A DNA stretch of 64,000 nucleotides from Streptomyces scabichelini (lineage in GTDB: Bacteria; Actinomycetota; Actinomycetes; Streptomycetales; Streptomycetaceae), in contig NZ_JAAKZY010000014.1 in the NCBI RefSeq assembly GCF_011045015.1, positions 1 through 64,000 of the forward strand. The letters are read 5' to 3'. The translations under genes and the position numbers were made by a program. This document shows, piece after piece, positions 31,333 through 39,800 of this stretch (positions are counted from its first letter, which is position 1; every line of letters starts with the position of its first letter). A model generated the notes under the pieces. That model was not told where the DNA came from. It made no database searches and was given only the letters and a program-made list of their open reading frames with translations.

Positions 31333-32360
31333 CACGCGCCTCCGATCGTGCGGGGCTTGGTCTTCGCGCGCTCCGGCTCCACGGAGTAGAAGACCGCGCC
31401 CTTGCTGAGTTTGAAGACGAGGAAGGTGACGGCGACGATCATCAGGAAGAGCACCCACAGCAGGGCGGAGGCGTAGCCGTAACGGCCGTCGACGAGGTAC
31501 TGGTTGAGGACGTGGATCATGATGAAGTAGTTGCTCTCCGGGACCGTTCCGAGGCCCTTCGGTGTGGGATCGAGCGAGATGAGCAGCGGTGCGAAGGTCT
31601 GCAGCGCGGCGATGATCCCGGTGACGACCTGGAAGAAGATGACGGGGGAGAGCAGCGGCAGGGTGATCCTGGTGAAGGACTGCCAGGGACTGGCGCCGTC
31701 CACCCGGGCCGCCTCGTTCAGCTCCTTGGGGATGTCCTGCAGTCCCGCCAGAGAGATGATCATGACGTTGCCCACGCCCCACAGGGTCAGGACGATCAGC
31801 ACCCAGCGGGCGTAGGGATCCGCCAGCCATGCGAGCGCGTTGATGCTGAAGAGGTCCAGAAGGCCGTTGGCCGACCCCGAGTCACGATCGAAGATCATCT
31901 TGAAGGCGAGGGCGGCGCCGACCGGCGGCACCACGGCGGGCAGGTACAGCAGTGTGCGGAACAGGCCGCGGCCCCGTATCGGCTGGTTCACCAGGACCGC
32001 CAGGAACAGCCCGGCCACGATCGTCAGCGGCACGGTCATCGCGGTGAACACCCCGGTGCGGGCCATGGAGTGCAGCGTCTCCGAGTCGGTGAGGATCTCC
32101 TTGTAGTTGTCCAGGCCCACGAAGCGGGAGTTCTTCGACAGTCCGTCGGAGTTGGTGAAGCTCAGCCACAGGGCGTAGCCGAGCGGATAGGCCGTCAGGG
32201 CCAGAAACCCCAGCATCCAGGGACCGGCGAAGACATAGAAGGACCAGGCCCTGCGCGTGGTCAGTGAGAGGCGCCGGCGCGGCGGCCGGGCGGCCGCCGC
32301 GCCGGCCGGGCTCGTGGCACCCGGCCCGGCAGACGTCTCGGTGAGCTGTCCGGTGGTCAC
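31332..32360 (-). CDS. Sugar ABC importer permease 1 (CUT1, MalF-type)
   Basis: A 342-residue permease with an N-terminal cytosolic Ala/Pro-rich tail, a first membrane segment (WSFYVFAGPWMLGFLALTAY), six segments in all, and an EAA loop (KELNEAARVDGASPWQSFTRITLP). The GTG start overlaps the stop of the binding-protein gene (GTGA). Long upstream extension of this frame is shadow coding. It pairs with permease 2 to carry oligosaccharides across the membrane. Confidence 0.93.
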   Translation of the reverse strand: MTTGQLTETSAGPGATSPAGAAAARPPRRRLSLTTRRAWSFYVFAGPWMLGFLALTAYPLGYALWLSFTNSDGLSKNSRFVGLDNYKEILTDSETLHSMARTGVFTAMTVPLTIVAGLFLAVLVNQPIRGRGLFRTLLYLPAVVPPVGAALAFKMIFDRDSGSANGLLDLFSINALAWLADPYARWVLIVLTLWGVGNVMIISLAGLQDIPKELNEAARVDGASPWQSFTRITLPLLSPVIFFQVVTGIIAALQTFAPLLISLDPTPKGLGTVPESNYFIMIHVLNQYLVDGRYGYASALLWVLFLMIVAVTFLVFKLSKGAVFYSVEPERAKTKPRTIGGA

Positions 32361-33703
32361 CCCACCAGCTCCTTGCCCTTGGCGAGCTGGTCGTTCATCT
32401 GCTTGTTCAGCGCGTCCGCGACCTTGCCCGCGGAGGTACCGGACTTGACCGCACCCGGCAGTACCTTGCTGATCACCCCGTCCAGGGCCGCGATCTGGGC
32501 GTACGGGGTAAAGGTCAGGGTCTCGAAGTGGGCGAGCTCCTGCTCCTGCACCTTGAAGGCCTGCTTCTGGTACGGCTTGTCCTGCGGCATCTTCGCGCGC
32601 AGCGACTTCAGCGCGGGAATGCCCCAGCCGCCGGCGGCCCGGCCCTGGGCGGGCTCTCCGCCGAAGAACCACTCGAAGAACTTCCAGGCCGCGTCCTTGT
32701 TCTTGGCGTCCCTGGGCATCCAGAAGCCGGTCGCGCCGAAGCAGGGGCTGACGCGGTTGCTGCCCAGCTGGGGAGCGGGTGCGAAGCGGGAGACATCGGC
32801 GACCTTGGGATCGGCGGAGATCGCCCCGCCGAACCAGTAGCCGTCGGTGGCCATCGCCATCCGGCCCGCCTGGTAGGTCGGCCAGTCCCAGCCGTCCGGG
32901 TTCGGGTTGACGACGCTCGGGCCGATGTCGGCCTTCGTGTAGTCCAGGTACCACTGCAGCGCCTTGCGCGCCTCGGGGGACGAGAAGTCCACCGAGGCCA
33001 GATCCTCGGCGAACAGGCTGCCGCCGGCCGACGCGGTCATGCCCATCAGCTGGGAGAAGTAGCCGAGTCCGCTGGCGTTCAGGCCGTACACCTTCACCTT
33101 GCCGAGCCGGCGCTTCGTCAGCTCCTTGCCGAGGTCCAGCCACTCGTCGCAGGACAGCGGCTCACTCTCGCCGGGCAGGTCCAGCTTCGCGGCCTCGAAC
33201 AGGTCGGAGCGATACCAGAACATCTGGTCCTGCGAGAAGTCCTTGGCCATGCCGTAGCGGGGGCCCGCGCCCTGCTTGCTGCCGTCGTACCGCCAGAGGT
33301 CGTTGACCGGGTCGAGGTCGGCGGGCTTGAGCACCGTGCTCTTGGCGAAGTACGGGTCCAGATCGGCCATCAGGCCGCGCGCGGCGAAGTACGGGGTTTC
33401 CACAGCGCCGAGCCCGCGCACCAGGTCCGGCGGGGTCTTGCCGGCCAGCATGGCGTTGAGTTTGGTGGCGTCGGTCTTGAGGAACCTGATCTTCACGCCC
33501 AGTGCCTTCTGGGCGGCCTTGATGTCGAAGTCCTCCTTCTCGCACATGACCGTGAGCGTCGTGCTGCCGCTCTTCGAACCGCTGCCGCCCGAGCCGTCGT
33601 CGACGGAAGCGGCACAGCCGGACAGCGCGGCGGCGCCGAGCGCGGCACCGGAGTAGGTGAGGAAACGACGTCTGTCGAGAGACCCTGTGGTCGGGACTGA
33701 CAT
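32357..33703 (-). CDS. Sugar-binding lipoprotein of the CUT1 importer
   Basis: A 448-residue extracellular solute-binding protein. The leader has twin Arg residues (RRRFLTYSGAALGAAALSGC) and a lipobox LSGC, pointing to a Tat-exported lipoprotein. The mature protein has the family-1 binding fold (TTLTVMCEKEDFDIKAA, ALQWYLDYTKADIGP, NKDAAWKFFEWFFGGEPA). The ligand is inferred as arabino- or galacto-oligosaccharide from the operon. The ATG at 33703 is chosen as it begins the leader; 41 codons of open frame before it have no leader features. First gene of the nine-gene sugar operon. Confidence 0.92.
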   Translation of the reverse strand: MSVPTTGSLDRRRFLTYSGAALGAAALSGCAASVDDGSGGSGSKSGSTTLTVMCEKEDFDIKAAQKALGVKIRFLKTDATKLNAMLAGKTPPDLVRGLGAVETPYFAARGLMADLDPYFAKSTVLKPADLDPVNDLWRYDGSKQGAGPRYGMAKDFSQDQMFWYRSDLFEAAKLDLPGESEPLSCDEWLDLGKELTKRRLGKVKVYGLNASGLGYFSQLMGMTASAGGSLFAEDLASVDFSSPEARKALQWYLDYTKADIGPSVVNPNPDGWDWPTYQAGRMAMATDGYWFGGAISADPKVADVSRFAPAPQLGSNRVSPCFGATGFWMPRDAKNKDAAWKFFEWFFGGEPAQGRAAGGWGIPALKSLRAKMPQDKPYQKQAFKVQEQELAHFETLTFTPYAQIAALDGVISKVLPGAVKSGTSAGKVADALNKQMNDQLAKGKELVG

Positions 33704-34211
33704 GACTGGACAGCCTTTCGTACGGGACGTATCGGGCATGCGGAGCTGCCGCCGGGGGAAGCGGCAAGAGGAGCGGCAAAGGAACACCGGCGTGGGGACG
33801 GACCGGGCGGGAAGCGTCGGGCTCACTCAGCCATGGCGCGAGAGGTCCCGGACCGGGCGCGCACACGGCTGTCGTGCATGTGTGTCGTGTCGTGCATGTG
33901 TGTCGGTACCGCCTCGTCCGGCCGCGACGGCGACGGTGGTCGCGTCCGCGGTGACCCTCCCGGGGCGCCTCGTGGCGCACCCCATCCATGGCTGGAATTC
34001 GGCGATGACACTGCTGCGTTCACATGGACCGGTTTCTGTGGCTCTGCCCAGAGATGTCGTCTATTTCCTGCTGGGGAAACCGGTTGACTCGAACTTCGGC
34101 GAACGTTAAGTTGCAGCGCCAGACGATGTCAAGAGGCTGTTAAGAGAACAGAATGCGCCACCGCCGCACACGCCGAGCGGCCCCTGGCGCCCACCGGAGA
34201 GGGGGACCCAC
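33704..34211. promoter_or_regulatory. Divergent promoters and candidate LacI operators of the sugar island
   Basis: This 508-bp gap has no gene. Toward lacI: TTGACT (34084-34089), 17 bp, TAAGTT (34107-34112). Toward the transporter on the minus strand: TTGACA (34132-34127), 17 bp, TTAACG (34109-34104), so the -10 boxes overlap and the transporter mRNA would have a leader near 390 nt. Candidate LacI sites are AACCGGTT at 34078-34085, overlapping the lacI -35, and an inverted match at 34028-34036 (GAAACCGGT at 34076-34084 pairs with ACCGGTTTC). CTGTT-N5-AACAG at 34137-34151 is a further dyad. Confidence 0.5.
33870..33905. repeat. 18-bp exact tandem duplication
   Basis: TGTCGTGCATGTGTGTCG occurs at 33870-33887 and again at 33888-33905 with no spacer, in the predicted long leader of the transporter operon. 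It has no coding frame and could be an mRNA structure element or a recent duplication. Confidence 0.95.
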
Positions 34212-35261
34212 GTGCCGGAACAGCCCGTCAGGGCGAGGCTGGTGGACGTGGCGGAGAGGGCCGGAGTCTCCAAGGCCACCGTGTCCAAGCTGCTCAACGG
34301 CCGTCAGGACCTGTCCGTGCGGCCGGAGACGCGCCAACGCGTCCTGGAGGCAGCCGAGGCACTCGGCTACCGGCCGCATTCCGGGGCCCGTGCGCTGGCC
34401 GGCGCCAGCACGCACGTACTGGCCCTGCTGGTCCCCGCCCTCGGCAACCCCACGTACGTCACCATCGCCCGAGGCGCCTACCAGCGCGCCCGTCAGCTCG
34501 GCTATCTCTCCCTGCTGGCCGAGGACTTCGACGGGCAGGAAGCCGACGAGTCGTTCAACGACCTGGTGCAGGAGGGCAGGGTCGACGGGCTGCTCATCGC
34601 CTCGGCCCGCCCCGGCCACCCCCTGCTGGACACCCTGAGCCGCAGCCCTGTCCCGCACGTCTTCCTCAACCGCGCCGTGCCGGGATCCGGCCGCAGCGTC
34701 ACCATGGACGTCGCCCGCTCCAGTGTGACCGCACTCGACCACCTGCACGGCCTCGGACACCGCGCGGTCGGCCACATCGCGGGTCCGCCCGGGATAACGC
34801 CCAGCGAGGTCCGCAAGGAGGCGTTCCTGCGCCACGCCGAAGCACTCGGGCTGGATGCGGCTCCGGTCGCCTCCGGGGAGTTCACCGAGGACGGCGGCGG
34901 CTTCGCGGCGCGGGAACTGCTGCGCCCCACCGACGGTGGCGAGCGCCCGCCGGTCACCGCCCTCTACACCAGCTCGCTCGCCCAGGCGATCGGTGCCATG
35001 GCCGCGATCCGGCAGCTCGGCCTGAGGATTCCGGAGGACGTCTCCGTGGTCGGCAATGACGACCTGCCCGTGGCGGCGCACCTCCATCCCCCGCTGACCA
35101 CCGTGGCGATGCCCCTGTACGAGCTGGGAACCGCGGCCGTGGACGCCCTGGTGGCCACCATCGAGGGTGCGCCGGTGGGAGACGTCGTCGTACCGACCGA
35201 GCCGCGGCTGATGCTGCGCGGCTCCACGACCAGACCGGCAGGACCAGGAGAAACGCCATGA
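34212..35261 (+). CDS. LacI-family sugar regulator
   Basis: A 349-residue LacI regulator. The N-terminal helix-turn-helix is complete (ARLVDVAERAGVSKATVSKLLNG, then a hinge helix GARALAGAST), followed by a periplasmic-binding-like sensor (VLALLVPALGNPTYV, RKEAFLRHAEALGL, VSVVGNDDLPVAAHLHPPLTTV). The GTG at 34212 is preceded by a G-rich tract. It heads an operon with the SDR and galactonate dehydratase genes (ATGA overlap at 35258) and is divergent from the transporter operon, so it should repress both until a sugar or sugar acid binds. Confidence 0.94.
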   Translation: MPEQPVRARLVDVAERAGVSKATVSKLLNGRQDLSVRPETRQRVLEAAEALGYRPHSGARALAGASTHVLALLVPALGNPTYVTIARGAYQRARQLGYLSLLAEDFDGQEADESFNDLVQEGRVDGLLIASARPGHPLLDTLSRSPVPHVFLNRAVPGSGRSVTMDVARSSVTALDHLHGLGHRAVGHIAGPPGITPSEVRKEAFLRHAEALGLDAAPVASGEFTEDGGGFAARELLRPTDGGERPPVTALYTSSLAQAIGAMAAIRQLGLRIPEDVSVVGNDDLPVAAHLHPPLTTVAMPLYELGTAAVDALVATIEGAPVGDVVVPTEPRLMLRGSTTRPAGPGETP

Positions 35262-36025
35262 CCGTCGCCGCCGCACCGGCGCGTTTCACCGGCCGTACGG
35301 CCCTGCTCACCGCGGCCGCCTCCGGCATCGGGGCGGCCACCGCCCGTCGGCTGGCGGCGGAGGGAGCGTCGGTCCTCGTCACCGACGTGGATGCCAAGGG
35401 CGCCCATCGCGTCGCCGAGGAGATCCGCACCGCGGGAGGCCGGGCGCGGGACCTGCGCCTCGACGTCACCTCACCGAGTGAGTGGGGCGCGGCCGTCGCC
35501 GAGGCCGAGTCCTGGACCGGGCGCCTCGACGTACTCCACCTCAACGCCGGCCAGAACCTGCCCGGAGCCGCACACGAACTGGACGACGCCGGCTGGCACG
35601 ATCAGCTGCGGCTCTGCCTCGACTCCGTCTTCTACGGTGTCCGGGCCGCCGTGCCCCTGCTCAGGACGGCCGGGGGCGCGGTGGTGATCACCTCCTCCGT
35701 ACACGCGGTCATCGGCTTCAAGGGCTTCCCCGCGTACGCGGCGGCCAAGGGCGGGATCGACGCCCTCGTACGCCAGCTCGCCGTCGAGTACGCCGGGCAG
35801 ATCAGGTTCAACGCCGTCCTGCCCGGAGCCGTGGCCACCGCCCTGTGGGCCGAGGTGCCCATGGAGTACAAGGCGCAGACCATGGCACGCACCCCCGTCG
35901 GCCGGCTCGGCACCCCCGAGGACATCGCCGCCGCCGTCGCCTTCCTCGCCTCCGAGGACGCCTCCTTCGTCACCGGCCAGAACCTGCTCGTGGACGGTGG
36001 CCGCAGCATCAGCTCCCAGGAGTAG
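35258..36025 (+). CDS. SDR-family sugar dehydrogenase
   Basis: A 255-residue classical short-chain dehydrogenase. The catalytic set is present: Ser in VVITSSVHA, and YAAAK (Tyr and Lys, about residues 160-164). The cofactor motif reads TAAASGIG where the classical form is TGAASGIG, a Gly-to-Ala change in the dinucleotide loop. The start overlaps the lacI stop (ATGA). Position next to galactonate dehydratase suggests oxidation of galactose, or another aldose, to its lactone as the first step of the oxidative pathway; other polyol substrates remain possible. Confidence 0.88.
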   Translation: MTVAAAPARFTGRTALLTAAASGIGAATARRLAAEGASVLVTDVDAKGAHRVAEEIRTAGGRARDLRLDVTSPSEWGAAVAEAESWTGRLDVLHLNAGQNLPGAAHELDDAGWHDQLRLCLDSVFYGVRAAVPLLRTAGGAVVITSSVHAVIGFKGFPAYAAAKGGIDALVRQLAVEYAGQIRFNAVLPGAVATALWAEVPMEYKAQTMARTPVGRLGTPEDIAAAVAFLASEDASFVTGQNLLVDGGRSISSQE

Positions 36026-36158
36026 ACCGCCCTCGCCCGTTCCAGACCTGACCCCTGCCCGCTCCAGACAGGCATGACCGGCCTCCGCATCCCGGTGGGC
36101 CGCGCCTGCGGGCGTCCTGCACAGCAACCCCTTCCTCACAGGACCGGAGATCCACCGC

Positions 36159-37304
36159 ATGAAGATCACTGGATACGAGCTTTTCCTCGTCGAACCGCGC
36201 TGGCTCTTCCTGCGCGTCGACACCGACGAGGGCATCTCCGGCTGGGGAGAGCCCATCGTCGAGGGCAAGGCCCACACGGTCGCCAAGTGCGTCGAGGAGA
36301 TGTTCGACTATCTCCTGGGGCAGGACCCGGCCCGTATCGAGGAGCACTGGCAGGTGCTGGCCAAGAGCGGTTTCTACCGTGGAGGCGTCGTACTCAACAG
36401 CGCCTTGGCCGGCATCGACCAGGCCCTGTGGGACATCGCGGGCAAGACCCACGGTGTGCCGGTGTATCAGCTGCTCGGCGGCCACGTCCGCGACCGGGTA
36501 CGCGTCTACGGCTGGGTCGGAGGGGAGACCCTCGAGGAACTGGGTGAGTCGGCAGCCGCGCAGGTCGCCAAGGGTATGACGGCGGTCAAGCTCAACCCCT
36601 GCGGCCAGTTGGAGCCACTCGCCACGCCCGCCGCGATCAACGCCATCGTGGACGGGGTGAGTGCGGTCCGCGAAGCCATCGGCCCGGAGCGCGATCTGGC
36701 ACTCGACTTCCACGGCCGGTTCAGCGGGGCGATGTCCCGCCGCGTACTGCCCCTGCTCGAGCCCCTGCTGCCGATGTTCGTCGAGGAGCCGGTGCTGCCG
36801 GAGTTCTCCCAGGACCTCGGCGCCGTGGTGCGCTCCACCTCCATCCCCATAGCCACCGGCGAACGGCTCTACTCCCGCTGGGACTTCCGCTCGGTGCTCT
36901 CCGACGGCATCGCCGTGGCCCAGCCCGACATCAGCCACGCCGGAGGCATCTCCGAGAGCCGCCGGATCGCCGCGATGGCCGAGGCCTACGACGTCGTGGT
37001 GGCCCCGCACTGCCCGCTCGGCCCGATCGCCCTCGCGGCCAGCCTCCAACTCGACTTCGCGATCCCCAACTTCCTCATCCAGGAACAGGCGCTGGGCATC
37101 GGCTACGGCGACAGCAGCGGGCTGCTGGACTACCTCGCCGACACCACGCCCTTCACGTTCCGCGACGGCTACATCGACCGCCCCACCGCGCCCGGACTCG
37201 GCATCACCATCGACGAGGACGCGGTCCGCGCCGCCGCCGAACGCGGCCACCGCTGGCGCAACCCGGTCTGGCGCAACACGGACGGCTCACTGGCCTCCTG
37301 GTAG
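36159..37304 (+). CDS. dgoD: D-galactonate dehydratase, enolase superfamily
   Basis: A 381-residue enzyme that converts D-galactonate to 2-keto-3-deoxy-D-galactonate. The start MKITGYELFLVEPRW is typical of DgoD. The active-site residues fall where expected: Asp and His in LALDFHGRF (about 183 and 185), Glu in FVEEP (about 209), Glu in ATGERL (about 234), and the base His in APHCPLGPIALAA (about 283). The 133-bp gap after the SDR gene holds no promoter I can identify, so cotranscription with lacI and SDR is likely. Together with kinase and aldolase in the facing operon it completes a De Ley-Doudoroff route. Confidence 0.9.
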   Translation: MKITGYELFLVEPRWLFLRVDTDEGISGWGEPIVEGKAHTVAKCVEEMFDYLLGQDPARIEEHWQVLAKSGFYRGGVVLNSALAGIDQALWDIAGKTHGVPVYQLLGGHVRDRVRVYGWVGGETLEELGESAAAQVAKGMTAVKLNPCGQLEPLATPAAINAIVDGVSAVREAIGPERDLALDFHGRFSGAMSRRVLPLLEPLLPMFVEEPVLPEFSQDLGAVVRSTSIPIATGERLYSRWDFRSVLSDGIAVAQPDISHAGGISESRRIAAMAEAYDVVVAPHCPLGPIALAASLQLDFAIPNFLIQEQALGIGYGDSSGLLDYLADTTPFTFRDGYIDRPTAPGLGITIDEDAVRAAAERGHRWRNPVWRNTDGSLASW

Positions 37305-37353
37305 ACGACGCCTTCCCCGGGCCCCGGGCAGCGGCTCGGGAATCGGGGCGCCG

Positions 37354-38226
37354 GTGACGCGTAGCAGTGGGTCCATCATCGTCACCGGCGCCACCGGACA
37401 CGTCGGCCGTCTTGTCATCGAGGAGCTGCTGGAGAAGGTTCCGGTCGATCGGGTCACGGCCGTCGTGCGGAACAGGGAGAAGGCCGCCGACCTCGCGGCG
37501 CGCGGCGTGCGGATCGCGGTCGCCGACTACAACGCTCCCGAGACCTTCGACGGTCTGTTCTCCGCCGGCGACAAGGTGCTGCTGATCTCCAGCAGCGAGA
37601 CGGACAAGGACCGTGTCGCCCAGCACAAGGTCGTCGTGGACGCCGCCAAGGCGGCCGATGTGGCGCTCCTCGCCTTCACCAGCACCGCCGCCACCCTCAA
37701 GGCTTCCCTCGCCGACGACCTCCGCGCCACCGAGCAGGTCATCCAGGACTCCGGCGTTCCTTATGTGGTGCTGGGCAATTATTGGTACCACGAGAACGAG
37801 ACACAGCAGCTCGCCCAGATCCTGGCGCACGGTGCCGTGCTGCGGGCCGCGGGAGAGGGCCGGATCGCCTCCGCCAGTCGCGCCGACTACGCCGCCGCCG
37901 AGGTACTGACCGGTGAGGGGCACGAGAACAAGACGTACGAGCTGGGCGGCGACGAGGCGTGGAGCCTTGCCGAGTTCGCGGCCGAGATCGGCAGGCAGAC
38001 CGGCAGGGAGATCGCCTACACGCCTGTCTCCGTCGACACTCTCAGCGGCGTCCTCGCCGACGCGGGCGTGCCCGGCCCCTTCGTCGCCACCCTCGTCGGC
38101 GTGGACGCGTCCATCGAGAAGGGCGAGTTGGCCGTCCTCACCGGCGATCTCTCACGCCTCATCGGCCGTCCGACCACACCGATCGCCGATTCCATCGCGG
38201 CGGCGCTCAAGGCACTCGACAGCTGA
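37354..38226 (+). CDS. NmrA/QorB-like NAD(P)H quinone oxidoreductase
   Basis: A 290-residue atypical SDR of the NmrA/QOR2 group. The glycine motif VTGATGHVGRLVIEELL lies at the start, then AVVRNREKAADLAARGV, VLLISSSE, LAFTSTA and VPYVVLGNYWYHEN, as in E. coli QorB (YtfG). Such enzymes reduce quinones or sense NADPH redox state. GTG start with a G-rich tract upstream. It lies 49 bp after dgoD on the same strand but has no evident link to sugar catabolism. Confidence 0.88.
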   Translation: MTRSSGSIIVTGATGHVGRLVIEELLEKVPVDRVTAVVRNREKAADLAARGVRIAVADYNAPETFDGLFSAGDKVLLISSSETDKDRVAQHKVVVDAAKAADVALLAFTSTAATLKASLADDLRATEQVIQDSGVPYVVLGNYWYHENETQQLAQILAHGAVLRAAGEGRIASASRADYAAAEVLTGEGHENKTYELGGDEAWSLAEFAAEIGRQTGREIAYTPVSVDTLSGVLADAGVPGPFVATLVGVDASIEKGELAVLTGDLSRLIGRPTTPIADSIAAALKALDS

Positions 38227-38288
38227 GGTTCCCGCTGTCCCAGGCCCCTCCCCGTCGCAGCCCGGTTGGCCCGGTTCGGGTGGTGGTC

Positions 38289-38996
38289 TCAGGCGCTTGC
38301 CTGGGGTTGTGCCGGGCTGAGGTAGTGCACGGTCGTCTGTGCGGTGTGCGGGGCGAGCAGGCCCTGGAGTTCCTCCGCTGCGACCTTGAGGAGGTCGCCG
38401 TCGCGGGTGGCGTGGAGGGTTTCGAGGACGAAGGTGACGTGGGTGGAGTCCTCGGTGACGCGGGTGCGGTGGGCGTCGCGGTGGTTCCAGTGGCGGGTCA
38501 GGACGCCGGTGGCGTCCGCGTAGATGATCTCGCCGGGCTTGGGGTTCTCGACGGTGTCGGGTTCGCCGAGCGGGGTGAAGGACTCGGTGCCGTCCGCGTG
38601 GCGGATGTCGACGTCGCCGGTGACGTGGTCCAGGTCGAAGGCGCCGGCGGGCAGGGCGTGCCGTACGGAGACGGCGTTGTAGGAGTCGACGGCCGCATTG
38701 ATGCGCGGCAGGGTGCCCTTCTTGGCGAGGCGGCGGCCGAGCGCGTCGACGCTGGGGCGGATACGGCGGGGGTTGGTGCCGAACGAGCGGTAGGCGGTGT
38801 GCCAGGCCTCGATGCGGGGGTCGGTCTCGTCGGCGGGGTGCCAGGTGCCGTCGGCGAGTTGTTGCTCCAGGTCCTCCAGGGCTGCGGTGGTGTGGGGCCA
38901 GGGTTCGCGGCTGCGCAGGCCGGTGGCGGTGACCAGGGCGATCAGAGTGTCGGGGAAGGCGTCCGCGACGGCGGGGGTGAGGCGGAAGGCGGGCAT
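38289..38996 (-). CDS. B3/B4 tRNA-binding-domain protein
   Basis: A 235-residue protein with the B3/B4 domain of phenylalanyl-tRNA synthetase beta subunit standing alone: FGTNPRRIRPSVDALGRRLAKKGTLPRINAAVDSYNAVSVRHALPAGAFDLDHV is the diagnostic block (about residues 72-125). Free-standing members may edit mischarged tRNA or bind small molecules; the role is unproven. It ends convergent with the QorB-like gene and begins just before a (TGCG)n tract. Confidence 0.85.
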   Translation of the reverse strand: MPAFRLTPAVADAFPDTLIALVTATGLRSREPWPHTTAALEDLEQQLADGTWHPADETDPRIEAWHTAYRSFGTNPRRIRPSVDALGRRLAKKGTLPRINAAVDSYNAVSVRHALPAGAFDLDHVTGDVDIRHADGTESFTPLGEPDTVENPKPGEIIYADATGVLTRHWNHRDAHRTRVTEDSTHVTFVLETLHATRDGDLLKVAAEELQGLLAPHTAQTTVHYLSPAQPQASA

Positions 38997-39014
38997 GGGC
39001 GGGTTTCCGTTTCC

Positions 39015-39038
39015 TGCGTGCGTGCGTGCGTGCGTGCG
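39015..39038. repeat. (TGCG)6 tetranucleotide repeat
   Basis: Six exact TGCG copies followed by TCAGTGAGTGAGTGAATGCG lie between the stop of the PaiB-like gene and the start of the B3/B4 gene, both minus strand. The tract is in the leader of the latter, about 20-45 nt before its start, so copy number could alter translation. Confidence 0.95.
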
Positions 39039-39080
39039 TCAGTGAGTGAGTGAATGCGTGCGGGGCGGTCGGGGTGGGGG

Positions 39081-39728
39081 TCAGGGTTTCCAGGGGCCGA
39101 TGCGGTCCCGGCGGCGGCGCTGCTGGCGTGCGGCGGGCGCGTCGAGGCCCTGGCCGCGTGCGGTGAGGTGGTCGGCGACGGTGGTGCGGTGCTCGACGGG
39201 CTTGTGGTCGTCGTACTTGAACTTGGCCTGTACGTCGGCGACTTCGAGGCGCAGGCCACGGATGCCGGGCAGCATCCGGCCGTAGGGCGGCTGGTCGACG
39301 GCGACGGGAGCGTGGTCACCGTCGGGCTGGAAGTGGGCGAGCTGGCGGCGCAGCAGCTCGGCCTTGGCCTCGGGGTCGTCGACGATATGGGCGCGACAGG
39401 TGAACTGGACGGCTGTGTAGTAGCTGGTGGGGACGCCGTCGGTAGGCGGAGTGTCGGCTTGGGCGCGCCAGGGGCCGGGGACGAAGGCGTAGTCACCGAT
39501 GACGGTGAAGACGACGTTCGCGTCGTGCTCGATCGCCTTCCAGACCGGGTTGGGCCGGGCGAGGTGGATCAGGAGATGGTCGCCGTCGCTCGTGAAGTGA
39601 GTGGGCACGGTCATGGGCGGGTGGCCGGGCAGGCCGTTGACGCTGAGCTGTCCGAAGTCGTGGCCTTCGGCGATCCAGGCTTGCCATTCGGCTTCGTCCA
39701 GGCCGGCGTCCCAGGGCTGGATGAGCAT
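39081..39728 (-). CDS. PaiB-like FMN-binding protein
   Basis: A 215-residue protein of the FMN-binding negative regulator (PaiB) family. Landmarks are TVPTHFTSDGDHLLIHLARPNP (about 38-60), VVFTVIGDYAFVPGPWR, PPTDGVPTSYYTAVQFTCRAHIVDD and PPYGRMLPGIRGLRLEVADVQAKFK. These split-barrel proteins bind flavin, and some regulate sporulation or protease genes in Bacillus. ATG start with AAGGAGA. It forms a possible small operon with the B3/B4 gene and sits downstream of the EamA gene on the same strand. Confidence 0.88.
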   Translation of the reverse strand: MLIQPWDAGLDEAEWQAWIAEGHDFGQLSVNGLPGHPPMTVPTHFTSDGDHLLIHLARPNPVWKAIEHDANVVFTVIGDYAFVPGPWRAQADTPPTDGVPTSYYTAVQFTCRAHIVDDPEAKAELLRRQLAHFQPDGDHAPVAVDQPPYGRMLPGIRGLRLEVADVQAKFKYDDHKPVEHRTTVADHLTARGQGLDAPAARQQRRRRDRIGPWKP

Positions 39729-39772
39729 GCTCGTCTCCTTGCGTCGTCGGCTGCGGGGTGGGCTTGCTTGGG

Positions 39773-39800
39773 CTGCGGGGCTGCGGGGCTGCGGGGCTGC
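39773..39800. repeat. CTGCGGGG tandem repeat (3.5 copies)
   Basis: CTGCGGGG is repeated at 39773-39780, 39781-39788 and 39789-39796 and followed by CTGC, in the gap between the EamA stop and the PaiB-like start. It is a short G+C-rich slippage tract with no coding role. Confidence 0.9.

Noticed and set aside
33704..33826. 41-codon extension of the sugar-binding protein
   Set aside because: It lacks leader features; the Tat/lipoprotein leader begins at 33703.
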